DNA of 64,000 bases. Source: Sphingorhabdus wooponensis (GTDB lineage Bacteria; Pseudomonadota; Alphaproteobacteria; Sphingomonadales; Sphingomonadaceae). Made by a program: the position numbers and the translations under genes. Shown here piece by piece: positions 43,452 to 52,336 of the stretch; the stretch's first letter is position 1, and each line of letters starts with the position of its first letter. The stretch spans positions 564,001 to 628,000 of the forward strand of contig NZ_RWJI01000001.1 in assembly GCF_003933235.1 (NCBI RefSeq). The letters are read 5' to 3'. The notes beneath the pieces are model-generated. The model was not told the DNA's origin, ran no database searches, and was given only the letters and a program-made list of their open reading frames with translations.

Positions 43452-44237
43452 GTGGCAGGCGAAAGCGGCAAAATCGATCCGATGTACCAGTTCAAGATTG
43501 AGCCGCTCGCGCAGCTTCAGCTTGGCGGTTATGACGTCTCCTTCACCAACTCTTCGTTGTTCATGGTGCTTGTCTTGGGCGCTTTGTGGCTGTTCATGGC
43601 GGGCGGAATGAAGCGTGAAATGGTCCCTGGCCGCTGGCAAATGGCCGTCGAAGGGGCAACCGGCTTCATCAACAACATGCTGACCGCAAATGTCGGTCCT
43701 GAGGGCAAGAAATATGTGCCCTTGGTGTTCTCGTTGTTCATGTTCATCCTGATGGCGAACTTCATGGGCATGATGCCCTTTGGTATTGTCCCCGGCGTGC
43801 ATCCTTTTACCATTACAAGTCATCTGACGGTAACCGCTGTGCTGGCATTGTTCAGTTTTGGCACCGTATTGGTCGTTGGCTTTTGGAAGCATGGTCTGCA
43901 TTTCTTCAGTCTGTTTGTGCCGCATGGCACACCATGGTGGCTGTTGTGGCTAATTCCGGTCATCGAACTTTTCTCCTTCATGATCCGTCCCTTCAGCCTT
44001 GCGCTGCGTTTGTTCGTCGCCATGACGGCGGGGCATATCATGATGAAGGTGCTTGCAGGATTTGTGATCAATGGCCTGAACGCTGAGGCCGCATGGGTTC
44101 CCCTGATCGTCAGCTTCCCTGCATTTTTGCTGATGATTGGCATCACTTTGCTTGAACTGCTCGTATGTGCCATTCAGGCGTATGTTTTCGCGCTTTTGAC
44201 GTCGCTGTACATCAACGACGCCGTCAATTTGCACTAA
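43452..44237 (+). CDS. atpB: ATP synthase Fo subunit a
   Basis: Subunit a of the Fo motor, 261 residues, carrying the proton half-channels. The essential arginine is in SLALRLFVAMTAGHIM, and SFMIRPFSLALR and LLVCAIQAYVFALLTSLY are conserved membrane motifs. The start is GTG at 43452 (VAGESGKIDPMYQF, eight bases after GGG); an in-frame GTG at 43446 adds two residues. Followed by atpE after 41 bases. Confidence 0.95.
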   Translation: MAGESGKIDPMYQFKIEPLAQLQLGGYDVSFTNSSLFMVLVLGALWLFMAGGMKREMVPGRWQMAVEGATGFINNMLTANVGPEGKKYVPLVFSLFMFILMANFMGMMPFGIVPGVHPFTITSHLTVTAVLALFSFGTVLVVGFWKHGLHFFSLFVPHGTPWWLLWLIPVIELFSFMIRPFSLALRLFVAMTAGHIMMKVLAGFVINGLNAEAAWVPLIVSFPAFLLMIGITLLELLVCAIQAYVFALLTSLYINDAVNLH

Positions 44238-44278
44238 TTTTCAACCACTAAGTTTATTTTTCAACAGGAGTTTTTATC

Positions 44279-44506
44279 ATGGACGCAGAAGCAGCCCAAA
44301 TGATCGGTGCCGGTTTGGCAGCAATTGGTGCCGGTATCGCCGCTGGCGGTGTTGGTAACGTTTTTAGCTCGTTCCTTCAGGGCGCATTGCGTAACCCTGC
44401 AGCAGCCGACAGCCAACAGGGCCGTCTGTTCATCGGCTTCGCCGCCGTGGAACTTCTTGGTCTGCTCGCGTTCGTTATCGCGATGATCCTGATCTTCGTT
44501 GCCTAA
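44279..44506 (+). CDS. atpE: ATP synthase Fo subunit c
   Basis: Subunit c, 75 residues: two transmembrane helices joined by a polar loop (ALRNPAAADSQQ). The proton-carrying carboxylate is E58 in FAAVELLGLL. The N-terminal helix carries the glycine repeat GAGLAAIGAGIAAGGVG for tight c-ring packing. A CAGGAG ribosome binding site precedes the ATG. It is followed by a strong hairpin before atpF', fitting the need for many c subunits per motor. Confidence 0.96.
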   Translation: MDAEAAQMIGAGLAAIGAGIAAGGVGNVFSSFLQGALRNPAAADSQQGRLFIGFAAVELLGLLAFVIAMILIFVA

Positions 44507-44516
44507 CTGACGGTTC

Positions 44517-44537
44517 GCCCCGGCACTATGCCGGGGC
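44517..44537 (+). promoter_or_regulatory. Intercistronic hairpin after atpE
   Basis: GCCCCGGCA (44517-44525), loop CTA, TGCCGGGGC (44529-44537) give nine perfect pairs immediately after atpE, followed by CTTCTTTC. It could act as a partial terminator or as an mRNA stabiliser that raises the ratio of subunit c to the b subunits. Confidence 0.65.
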
Positions 44538-44564
44538 CTTCTTTCATAAGGACGAACGGATAAT

Positions 44565-45059
44565 ATGCCCCAGATTAGTCAGATCCTTGAAACCTATGCA
44601 TCGCAGTTTTTTTGGCTGTTGATTGTATTCGGCTTGATCTATTTTACGGTCGGCCGTGTAATGTTGCCAAAGGTAGAAGCAACGATGGACGCACGCGATC
44701 GCAAGATTGCGGACGACCTTGCTGCTGCCGAACATGCACGGGCAGAGGCTAATAATCTGGGTGACAGCGGTGCTGCTGATTTGGCAGCGGCGCGGACTGC
44801 GGCGCAAGCCAAGTCCACCGCTGCCAAGACGAAAGCCGCAAAGGACGCCGATGTGCGTCTGGCGAAGGCTGATGCAGAAATCAGTGCAAAGATTGCCGCT
44901 GCTGACGCCGAATTGGCCAAGGCAACCGCCAAGGCTTTATCGGGTATCGAAACTGTGGCAGCAGAAGCCGCAGCTGATATCGTTGCCAAGGTTTCCGGTG
45001 CCAAGATCACATCTGCGCAAGCCGCAAAAGCAGTGAAGGCGGTAATGACCAATGGCTAA
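44565..45059 (+). CDS. atpF': ATP synthase Fo subunit b'
   Basis: A 164-residue b-type stalk subunit (b'), one half of the b/b' heterodimer found in alphaproteobacteria. A single N-terminal membrane helix (about 12-28) is followed by an Ala-, Lys- and Glu-rich coiled-coil that reaches F1. RKIADDLAAAEHARAEANNL near 46-65 is typical. AAGGAC precedes the ATG. Its end overlaps atpF by eight bases. Confidence 0.92.
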   Translation: MPQISQILETYASQFFWLLIVFGLIYFTVGRVMLPKVEATMDARDRKIADDLAAAEHARAEANNLGDSGAADLAAARTAAQAKSTAAKTKAAKDADVRLAKADAEISAKIAAADAELAKATAKALSGIETVAAEAAADIVAKVSGAKITSAQAAKAVKAVMTNG

Positions 45060-45666
45060 TCCAGCAATAGTAACCGAAGCAACCGCAACCGCGCCTGCAC
45101 CAGACGCCGCTGCCATTGCTACTCCAGATGCTGAAGCACATGCCACAACCGAAGCGCATGCTGGCGCTGAAGAACATGTTACGCCATCGGCGCTCGGCTT
45201 TGATGCATCCATGCTCGTCGCATTGGCGATGCTCGCAGTGATCGCCTTGGCACTTTGGAAAAAAGTCCCTGCGATGATTGCAGGCGCGCTGGACAACCAG
45301 ATTGCTGGCATCCGTGCGCAATTGGATCAGGCGACCGCTTTGCGGGCCGAAGCGGAAGCTATCAAGGCTGAATATGAAGCCAAGGCGAAGCAAGCCGCGA
45401 TTGATGCCGAAGCGATGAAGGCTTCGGCCGAAGAAGAAGCGAAGCTTATCATTTCGCGCGCTAAGTCCGACGCCACCGCGTTGATTGGCCGTCGTGCGCA
45501 AGCTGCGGAAGATAAAATTGCAGCCGCCGAGCGCGCCGCAATTGCCGATGTGCGCAAGACAGCTGCCACCGCTGCGGCGGCCGCTGCAGCGCAACTTATC
45601 GCTGCGCATCATGATGCAAAGGCCGATGCTGCGTTAATCGATCAGTCGATTGCGTCTCTAAACTAA
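45052..45666 (+). CDS. atpF: ATP synthase Fo subunit b
   Basis: The second b subunit, 204 residues, longer than b'. An Ala/Thr/Glu-rich leader of about 45 residues precedes the membrane helix (SMLVALAMLAVIALALW), then a long Ala-rich coiled-coil stator arm with KQAAIDAEAMKASAEEEAK. The leader extension is unusual in length. The last gene of the Fo operon; the F1 genes (atpHAGDC) are elsewhere, as is usual in the group. Confidence 0.92.
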   Translation: MANPAIVTEATATAPAPDAAAIATPDAEAHATTEAHAGAEEHVTPSALGFDASMLVALAMLAVIALALWKKVPAMIAGALDNQIAGIRAQLDQATALRAEAEAIKAEYEAKAKQAAIDAEAMKASAEEEAKLIISRAKSDATALIGRRAQAAEDKIAAAERAAIADVRKTAATAAAAAAAQLIAAHHDAKADAALIDQSIASLN

Positions 45667-45687
45667 GATAAGCTTTTATATCTTTGC

Positions 45688-45715
45688 CATTCTCGCGCCT
45701 GCGTGCGTGGGAATG
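45688..45715. repeat. REP-like hairpin between atpF and uvrC
   Basis: CATTCTCGCGC (45688-45698) pairs with GCGTGGGAATG (45705-45715) over 11 pairs, two of them G-T, around a six-base loop. The GTCATTCCC-type ends seen on the minus strand resemble the small palindromic repeats found in many proteobacterial intergenic regions. I see no second copy in the window. It may stabilise the 3' end of the atp mRNA. Confidence 0.4.
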
Positions 45716-45744
45716 ACATTGTGTAGTGTTAAGACGTTGCCTAC

Positions 45745-47700
45745 ATGGCAGGCAATATGTCCAAAGCTGACCGCCCCGACCAACCCAATGCGGCCTCCCG
45801 CTTTAGCGAGGAAAAGGCGACTTACGCTGTGCGTGGTGCGGATACGCCGGATTTTGACACCGGCATTGCTGCCATCCGTAATGTATTGAAGACCCTTCCA
45901 CTCAAACCCGGCGTATATCGCATGCATGATGCGCGGGGCGATGTGCTTTATGTTGGTAAGGCGCGCGCCTTAAAGAATCGCGTCGGCAATTATGTGCAGA
46001 TTGACCGGCTGCCCAATCGCTTGCGCCGGATGGTCGCATTGACGCGGTCCATGACCATCGTCACCACCAATAGCGAGGCTGAAGCACTGTTGCTGGAGGC
46101 ACAGCTGATTAAGCGATATCGCCCCGCTTACAATGTGTTGCTGCGCGACGATAAAAGCTTTCCCTTCATCCTGTTACGCGCCGACCATAAATTTCCGCGT
46201 ATTCAAAAACATCGCGGCGCGCGGCGGCATAAGGGGCAATATTACGGCCCGTTCGCCAGTGCTGGTTCCGTCAACCAAACGCTGAATGCGCTGCAAAAAC
46301 TGTTTTTGTTACGCAGTTGCACCGACAGCTTCTTTAACAATCGTGACCGGCCTTGTTTGCTGTACCAAATTAAGCGCTGCTCCGCGCCTTGTGTCGGGCG
46401 GATTGATGATGCGTCATATGATGGCCTTGTTGCGGACGCCAAATCCTTCCTCGATGGCAAATCCTCCAATGTGCAGGCCAAGCTGGCTAAGGAGATGGAG
46501 GCTGCGGCTGAAGTGCTTGATTTCGAGCGCGCCGCCATGGTGCGCGACCGGCTTCGCGCGCTGACCTTCATTCAAGGGTCGCAAGCGATCAACGCCGAAG
46601 GCGTGGGCGATGCGGACATTTTTGCGCTGGCGCATCGCAATGGGGTGATGGGCATTCAGGCGTTTTTCATACGCGGCGGGCAAAATTGGGGGCATCGATC
46701 TTTCTTCCCTGCGCATGTTGCTGAAATGAGCGAGGATGAGGTGTTTACTAGCTTCCTCGCGCAATTTTATGAGGATGTACCGCCTGCTAAGTCCATTTTC
46801 CTTGATCGGCAGCTGACCGAGGCCGATTTGTTGGCCCAAGCTTTATCCGAACGTGCGGAACGCAAGATCGAAATCAGCATGCCGCAACGCGGCGACCGTG
46901 TTCGTTTAGTCAAACAAGCCACGCGTAACGCCGAGGAAGCGCTTGACCGTAAGCTGGCAGAGAGCACCACACAGGGTAAATTGCTGCAAGAAGTGGCTGA
47001 CCTGTTCGAATTGCCCGAACCGCCGCGCCGGATCGAAGTCTATGACAACAGCCATATTCAGGGGACTAACGCGCTGGGTGCAATGATCGTGGCGGGGGCA
47101 GAAGGCTTCATCAAAGGTCAGTATCGCAAGTTCAACATCAAAAACCCGGACACAGCGCCGGGTGATGACTTTGCCATGATGCGCGAAGTGATGGCGCGGC
47201 GCTTTGGACGGTTGATGGCTGAGGAAGGCGAACAGGAACGCGATGAAAACTGGCCCGACCTGGTCCTGATCGACGGTGGCAAGGGGCAAATGAGCGCCGT
47301 CATGCAAATCGTACGTGAATTGGGTGTGGAGGATGTCGCTTTTATCGGTGTGTCCAAAGGCCCCGATCGCCATGCGGGCCGTGAGACGTTCCACTTCCCC
47401 GATGGCCGCGAATTTACCTTGCCCGTCAATGCGCCCGTCATGTTTTATTTGCAGCGGCTACGCGATGAGGCGCACCGCTTTGCCATTGGCGCGCACCGCG
47501 CAAAGCGCAGCAAGGCTATTACCGTCAGCCCGCTTGACGAAGTTCCGGGCATTGGCCCATCGCGCAAAAAGGCGCTGTTGATGCATTTCGGTACCGCCCG
47601 CGCCGTGCGTAATGCCAGCCTTGAAGACTTGCAAAAAGCGCCCGGCGTGTCCGCCGCCGTCGCACAAACGGTCTATGATTATTTCCATAGCAATGGCTAA
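45745..47700 (+). CDS. uvrC: UvrABC system protein C
   Basis: UvrC, 651 residues, makes both incisions in nucleotide excision repair. The N-terminal GIY-YIG domain appears as KPGVYRMHDARGDVLYVGKA, a UVR motif near AKEMEAAAEVLDFERAAMVRDRL binds UvrB, the C-terminal RNase H-like domain starts near IEVYDNSHIQGT, and helix-hairpin-helix DEVPGIGPSRKKALL is near the end. Length is typical. It starts at ATG 45745, with a 31-residue extension before the GIY-YIG domain. Sits after the Fo-ATPase operon. Confidence 0.96.
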   Translation: MAGNMSKADRPDQPNAASRFSEEKATYAVRGADTPDFDTGIAAIRNVLKTLPLKPGVYRMHDARGDVLYVGKARALKNRVGNYVQIDRLPNRLRRMVALTRSMTIVTTNSEAEALLLEAQLIKRYRPAYNVLLRDDKSFPFILLRADHKFPRIQKHRGARRHKGQYYGPFASAGSVNQTLNALQKLFLLRSCTDSFFNNRDRPCLLYQIKRCSAPCVGRIDDASYDGLVADAKSFLDGKSSNVQAKLAKEMEAAAEVLDFERAAMVRDRLRALTFIQGSQAINAEGVGDADIFALAHRNGVMGIQAFFIRGGQNWGHRSFFPAHVAEMSEDEVFTSFLAQFYEDVPPAKSIFLDRQLTEADLLAQALSERAERKIEISMPQRGDRVRLVKQATRNAEEALDRKLAESTTQGKLLQEVADLFELPEPPRRIEVYDNSHIQGTNALGAMIVAGAEGFIKGQYRKFNIKNPDTAPGDDFAMMREVMARRFGRLMAEEGEQERDENWPDLVLIDGGKGQMSAVMQIVRELGVEDVAFIGVSKGPDRHAGRETFHFPDGREFTLPVNAPVMFYLQRLRDEAHRFAIGAHRAKRSKAITVSPLDEVPGIGPSRKKALLMHFGTARAVRNASLEDLQKAPGVSAAVAQTVYDYFHSNG

Positions 47701-47769
47701 TGCCCGCCCTGGCGGAATGCGGCCCGCTATTTTGATTGCATGGCGAAGCGGGTGCGATAGAGACATGTG

Positions 47770-48081
47770 ATGACGAATAATCAACTGCTTCTGGAAGCTA
47801 TCGCGCTCAAAAAATGTGTCACCTTGGTGTATAATAATGTGCCGATGAAGTTGGCCCCGCATGTTCTGTATTCCAAGCACAGTGCCGTGTTCACCGATGC
47901 CGTAATATTGGAAAAACATGGCGTGGCTCGCCGCGATAAGAAGCTGGGTGCCTTTCATTTATCTGGGCTCAACGACCTGCAACTAACGGACCAGCCATTT
48001 GAAATTGATGCCGCGTTCGAACCCACCGCTGAAAAATATGCCGGTGTGACCTTATTTATGGTCAGTACAGACGCAGGATAG
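47770..48081 (+). CDS. Small WYL-like domain protein of unknown function
   Basis: A 103-residue protein I do not recognise by name. LLLEAIALKKCVTLVYNNVPMKLAPHVLYSK followed by GAFHLSGLNDLQLTDQPFE resembles the WYL/PafC-type sensing module (a beta-barrel with VxYxxxxxxVxPHxL), but without the attached HTH. Such modules bind ligands or nucleic acid, often in DNA-damage regulators. It lies between uvrC and recO, both DNA repair genes. Start: ATG at 47770; a GTG at 47767 is adjacent. Confidence 0.6.
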   Translation: MTNNQLLLEAIALKKCVTLVYNNVPMKLAPHVLYSKHSAVFTDAVILEKHGVARRDKKLGAFHLSGLNDLQLTDQPFEIDAAFEPTAEKYAGVTLFMVSTDAG

Positions 48082-48118
48082 AGCTTCCCCTCTCGCCGCA
48101 GTCTTGGCATGAGGGCAC

Positions 48119-48709
48119 ATGGACATTTCGGCATCTGCCATCATCTGCGCGGTCCGCAACCATGGTGAAACGGGCGCCATTGTCCGCGGCTTCACTGCGG
48201 AGTACGGCATGCTCGCGGGCTATGTCGCGGGCGCGCGGGGACGGCAATTGCGCCCGGTCCTTATTCCAGGCAATGTGATCAAGGGTGAATGGCGCACGCG
48301 TATCACTGGACAATTGGCGCGCTTGACACCCGAACCTGTGCATAGCCGCGCACATTTACTCAGCGAACCCTTGGCGACTGCCGCGATTGATTGGGTCACC
48401 GCACTTACCGCTGCAACATTGGCGGAAGGCATCGCCTATCCGCGTATCCATAGCGCGGCGGACGGCTTATTATCCGCGATTGAGCTTGCACCGGCGGCGC
48501 GGGTGTGGGCAGGGGCCGTGGCGCAATATGAAACATTGTTGCTGGCTGAACTTGGTTATGCCGAAGAACATGATAGCGACAGCGCGCCGGTGGCGATGAT
48601 GGCGCAGACCCGCAAGCGGCTCGTCGCGCATGTCCTCGGCGACCGCCGCGCCGACGTTATGGCGGCACGCGAACGCCTCGTGGAGCGGTTGAAGCGTGCG
48701 GTGATGTGA
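48119..48709 (+). CDS. recO: DNA repair protein RecO
   Basis: RecO, 196 residues, which helps load RecA onto SSB-coated single-stranded DNA in the RecFOR pathway. An N-terminal OB-fold is seen in SAIICAVRNHGETGAIVRGFT with YVAGARGRQLRP, and a helical C-terminal part follows. It is shorter than the E. coli protein and lacks a Cys4 zinc motif, as is common in sphingomonads by my recollection. Located downstream of uvrC and the WYL-like gene. Confidence 0.87.
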   Translation: MDISASAIICAVRNHGETGAIVRGFTAEYGMLAGYVAGARGRQLRPVLIPGNVIKGEWRTRITGQLARLTPEPVHSRAHLLSEPLATAAIDWVTALTAATLAEGIAYPRIHSAADGLLSAIELAPAARVWAGAVAQYETLLLAELGYAEEHDSDSAPVAMMAQTRKRLVAHVLGDRRADVMAARERLVERLKRAVM

Positions 48710-48829
48710 CGGCCGTACAATCGGTTTTGTGCGAACATAGTTGCATAAGCGCGCGGCCATTGGCAGGGGAAAGCCTGCCATTTCAGTATCGTCATGCTGA
48801 ACGGATGCAAAAATTGAAGGACAGGTCGA

Positions 48830-49876
48830 ATGTTAGTTGCCTTGTTACCCGGGGACGGAATTGGCCCCGAAGTCATCACGCAAGCCCGCCGCGTTTTGGA
48901 TGCGCTCGCCATCGACGGGCTGGTCTTTGAAGAAGCGCTGGTTGGTGGTGCGGCGTATAAGGCGACCGGACATCCTTTGCCGGCGGACACGCTGGCGCTT
49001 GCCAAGCGCGCGGATGCGATTTTGTTTGGCGCGGTCGGCGATCCGGATTGCGATGCGCTAGAACGTCATTTGCGACCAGAACAGGCGATATTGGGCCTGC
49101 GCAAGGAACTGTCCTTGTTTGCGAATTTGCGCCCTGCGACGCTTTTTCCCGAACTGGCTGATGCCAGCGCGCTGCGTCCTGAAGTTGCGTCACAAATAGA
49201 CATGGTCATCGTCCGCGAACTCAATGGCGATGTCTATTTTGGCGAAAAGGGTATGCGCAAAACCGCCACTGGCAAGCGCGAGGGCTATGACATCATGTCT
49301 TATGATGAGGATGAGGTCCGTCGTATTGCGCGCGTCGGTTTTGAAACCGCGATGGCACGGGACAAGAAATTATGCTCGGTGGACAAGGCCAATGTGCTTG
49401 AAACGTCGCAATTGTGGCGCGACGTCGTGATCGAAACCCATGCCGAATATCCCGAAGTCGCGCTGAGCCATATGTATGTCGACAATTGCGCGATGCAATT
49501 GGTGCGCAACCCCGGCCAGTTTGACGTGATCGTGACAGGCAATTTGTTCGGCGACATTTTATCCGACCAAGCGAGCATGTGCGCTGGCTCTATCGGTATG
49601 TTGCCCAGCGCATCCTTGGATGCCGCGCAAAAGGGCTTATATGAGCCCATCCACGGCAGCGCGCCCGACATTGCGGGGCAAGGTAAAGCCAACCCGCTTG
49701 CTACTATATTGTCGGCGGCAATGATGCTGCGTTACTCGCTGGGCTTGCCAGAGCAAGCGGACCGGATTGAAGCGGCCGTTGCGAAAGCACTATCTGGCGG
49801 CGCACGTTCGCCGGACCTCGGTGGTACGCATTCTACCCGTGAAATGGGCGATGCCGTGCTTGCTGCCTTGACCTGA
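48830..49876 (+). CDS. leuB: 3-isopropylmalate dehydrogenase
   Basis: LeuB, 348 residues, third enzyme of leucine synthesis, NAD-dependent oxidative decarboxylation of 3-isopropylmalate. [19 protein letters not shown] near the start, [17 protein letters not shown], the [47 protein letters not shown] substrate region and the [16 protein letters not shown] loop are diagnostic. The start has AGG upstream. The 120-base gap before it holds no gene. metZ follows after 27 bases. Confidence 0.95.
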   Translation: MLVALLPGDGIGPEVITQARRVLDALAIDGLVFEEALVGGAAYKATGHPLPADTLALAKRADAILFGAVGDPDCDALERHLRPEQAILGLRKELSLFANLRPATLFPELADASALRPEVASQIDMVIVRELNGDVYFGEKGMRKTATGKREGYDIMSYDEDEVRRIARVGFETAMARDKKLCSVDKANVLETSQLWRDVVIETHAEYPEVALSHMYVDNCAMQLVRNPGQFDVIVTGNLFGDILSDQASMCAGSIGMLPSASLDAAQKGLYEPIHGSAPDIAGQGKANPLATILSAAMMLRYSLGLPEQADRIEAAVAKALSGGARSPDLGGTHSTREMGDAVLAALT

Positions 49877-49903
49877 ACCCTGCTCTCCCCGAAAAGCGAA
49901 CTT

Positions 49904-51112
49904 ATGAAGAAAACAACAGGCCAGAATCGCGAAATTACTCGGCATTGGCGTCCCGCCACCCAAGCGGTGCGTGGCGGCACTTGGCGCAGCGAGCATGGCG
50001 AAACGTCGGAGGCATTGTTCCTGTCGTCGGGCTTTACCTATGACGATGCTGAAACCGTCGCTGCGCGCTTTGCGGGTGAACAGGATGGGATGACCTATTC
50101 GCGGTTGCAAAACCCGACAGTACAAATGCTCGAAGAACGCATTGCGTTGATGGAAGGGGCGGAAGCGTGCCGTGCCCAAGCCACGGGCATGGCCGCAATA
50201 ACCACGGCGTTATTGTGCCAGTTGCAAATGGGGGATCATGTCGTCGCCGCGCGTGCGGCGTTCGGGTCATGCCGTTGGCTGACCGACAATTTGCTGCCCA
50301 AATGGGGTATCAGCACAACCACTATCGATAGCCGCGACAATGACGCGTGGAAGGCCGCGATTCAGCCAAATACCAAAGTGTTCTTCTTTGAAACGCCGGC
50401 AAACCCGACGATGGATATTGTCGACATGGCCTATGTTTGTGGCCTTGCGAAAGAACATGGCATTACGACTGTGGTCGACAACGCCTTTGCCACCAGCGTT
50501 TTGCAGCGGCCGATGGACTTTGGCGCCGACGTTGTTGCCTACAGCGCGACGAAATTGATGGACGGGCAGGGCCGCGTTTTGGCGGGCGCCGTCTGCGGTT
50601 CGCAAAAATGGATGGATGAAGTTTTGTTGCCGTTTCAGCGCAACACGGGGCCGAATTTGTCGCCATTTAACGCATGGGTTGTGCATAAGGGACTTGAGAC
50701 CTTGGAATTGCGCGCCGTGCGGCAGTCAGAGAACGCGTTGGCGGTTGGCAAATTCTTGGAAAGCCGCGTGCCGCACATCATGCATCCCGGTCTCGAAAGC
50801 CATCCGCAACACGCACTTGCGATGCAGCAGATGAAAGCCTGCGGGCCAATCTTTGCATTTGAAGTCGATGGTGGCCGCAAACAAGCGCACGCTTTGCTCA
50901 ACGGACTGCAGTTGATCGACATTTCCAACAACATTGGCGATGCGCGCAGCTTGATGTGTCACCCGGCCTCCTCCACCCATCATGGCATGGGGCCTGAAGC
51001 CCGCGAAGCGATGGGCGTCGGCGAAGGCATGATCCGCATCAATGTCGGCTTAGAAGACCCCGCTGACCTCATTGAAGATCTGGATCAAGCGCTAAAGGCG
51101 GCAGGTTTGTGA
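49904..51112 (+). CDS. metZ: O-succinylhomoserine sulfhydrylase
   Basis: A 402-residue Cys/Met metabolism PLP enzyme of the MetZ type, which joins O-succinylhomoserine and sulfide to give homocysteine directly. The PLP lysine is in VAYSATKLMDGQGRVLAG; EGAEACRAQATGMAAITTAL, FFETPANPTMDIVD and NIGDARSLMCHPASSTH are conserved. The family also includes MetB; the LMDGQGR variant after the lysine favours MetZ. Overlaps apaG by four bases. Confidence 0.9.
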   Translation: MKKTTGQNREITRHWRPATQAVRGGTWRSEHGETSEALFLSSGFTYDDAETVAARFAGEQDGMTYSRLQNPTVQMLEERIALMEGAEACRAQATGMAAITTALLCQLQMGDHVVAARAAFGSCRWLTDNLLPKWGISTTTIDSRDNDAWKAAIQPNTKVFFFETPANPTMDIVDMAYVCGLAKEHGITTVVDNAFATSVLQRPMDFGADVVAYSATKLMDGQGRVLAGAVCGSQKWMDEVLLPFQRNTGPNLSPFNAWVVHKGLETLELRAVRQSENALAVGKFLESRVPHIMHPGLESHPQHALAMQQMKACGPIFAFEVDGGRKQAHALLNGLQLIDISNNIGDARSLMCHPASSTHHGMGPEAREAMGVGEGMIRINVGLEDPADLIEDLDQALKAAGL

Positions 51113-51519
51113 CCAGCATATTGGATTCCTTCTTCGCGGTGAGCGCGACAACGGAAGGTATCACTGTGCGCGTCTCACCAAATTTTTTGGTGGAACAATC
51201 CGTCCCCGCGCAAGGACGCTGGTTCTGGTCTTACCATATTCGCATCGAAAATGGCGGAGACGAGCCTGTGCAATTGATGACGCGGCATTGGCGGATCACC
51301 GATGGTCGCGGCATGATTAACCATGTCGATGGCGACGGCGTGGTTGGCGAACAACCTGTGCTCCGCCCCGGCGAAAGCCATGATTATGTCTCCGGCTGCC
51401 CTTTGCCAACGCCGAGTGGCACGATGGAAGGGCAATATCGCTTTGTGCGGGAGGATGGATCGACCTTTCTGGCGGAGATCCCCTGCTTTACTCTGGTGGC
51501 ACCAGCCACAGCGCGATGA
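51109..51519 (+). CDS. apaG: ApaG-like protein
   Basis: ApaG, 136 residues, a single fibronectin type III-like beta domain: TVRVSPNFLVEQSVPAQGRWFWSYHIRIEN then RHWRITDGRGMINHVDGDGVVGEQPVL and GTMEGQYRFV. Linked to Mg2+/Co2+ resistance and to a domain found in an F-box protein in eukaryotes; molecular role unclear. Start is GTG at 51109, four-base overlap with the metZ stop, so coupled translation is likely. Confidence 0.94.
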   Translation: MTSILDSFFAVSATTEGITVRVSPNFLVEQSVPAQGRWFWSYHIRIENGGDEPVQLMTRHWRITDGRGMINHVDGDGVVGEQPVLRPGESHDYVSGCPLPTPSGTMEGQYRFVREDGSTFLAEIPCFTLVAPATAR

Positions 51520-51529
51520 GTTTAGGCGC

Positions 51530-52321
51530 ATGAAACGTACGCATTTGCCTTTAAACGGTCTGCGTGTCCTCGACGCGGCGGCACGGCATTTAAGCTTTAC
51601 GAAGGCTGCGGATGAACTCGCCGTAACGCCTGCTGCAGTAGGTCAGCAAATCCGCGCGCTGGAGGAAATGTTGGGTGTTGTGCTGTTTCGCCGCACGCCC
51701 AAGGGGCTTGAGCTAACCGACGAAGCGGCAAACGGCCTTGATGCCTTACGCGCCGGGTTTCTGCAATTTGAAGAATCGGTCCGCGCGATGCAGGCGGGGC
51801 AATCGTCCAATGCGCTAACCATTGCTGCGCCGCGTGACTTCACCGCCAAATGGCTTGCGGCGCGGCTGGCGACCTTTAGCAAGGCAAACCCCGATACGCG
51901 GTTTACATTGGTCGCGGCCGACGAAGATGTTGACTTTACCGAGGCCAATCTCGATCTCGCCATTCGTCTGACCACTGGGCCTGGGGAGAATGAAGGCATC
52001 CGGCTTGCGGCGGGCGCTTATGTGACTGTTGCTGCACCAGAGGGCGGTGCGGACACGCCAATCAGCTGGCCTAATTGTCCTGTGGCCGACGGCGTAGCTG
52101 CTCTGCGCTTGGCCGATGCCGGCCTTGCTATTGACGCCGCTGCGATTGGGCTGGGCCGTGCAACCGTTCCGCTCATCTTGGCCGAAGCCGACATCGCCAG
52201 CGGGAAAGTCCGTGCCGTCGATAATGCGAAGGAAAGCGATGACGCTTATTGGCTAGTTGCCCCCTTGCCACAATGGCGGCAGAAGAAGGTAAAGGCGCTG
52301 GTTGAGGCTTTGACAGCGTAG
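51530..52321 (+). CDS. LysR-type regulator (GcvA-like, short)
   Basis: A 263-residue LysR regulator. The N-terminal helix-turn-helix is LNGLRVLDAAARHLSFTKAADELAVTPAAVGQQIRALEEMLG, of the GcvA/AmpR branch (RTPKGLELTDEA follows), then a substrate-binding domain that is some 30-40 residues shorter than usual. The shortening lies between VTVAAPEG and the next strand and shows no frameshift. ATG at 51530 was chosen for homologue alignment; the frame opens at 51323. Ten bases after apaG. Its target is unknown. Confidence 0.86.
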   Translation: MKRTHLPLNGLRVLDAAARHLSFTKAADELAVTPAAVGQQIRALEEMLGVVLFRRTPKGLELTDEAANGLDALRAGFLQFEESVRAMQAGQSSNALTIAAPRDFTAKWLAARLATFSKANPDTRFTLVAADEDVDFTEANLDLAIRLTTGPGENEGIRLAAGAYVTVAAPEGGADTPISWPNCPVADGVAALRLADAGLAIDAAAIGLGRATVPLILAEADIASGKVRAVDNAKESDDAYWLVAPLPQWRQKKVKALVEALTA

Positions 52322-52336
52322 AATTACAGCAGCGGG

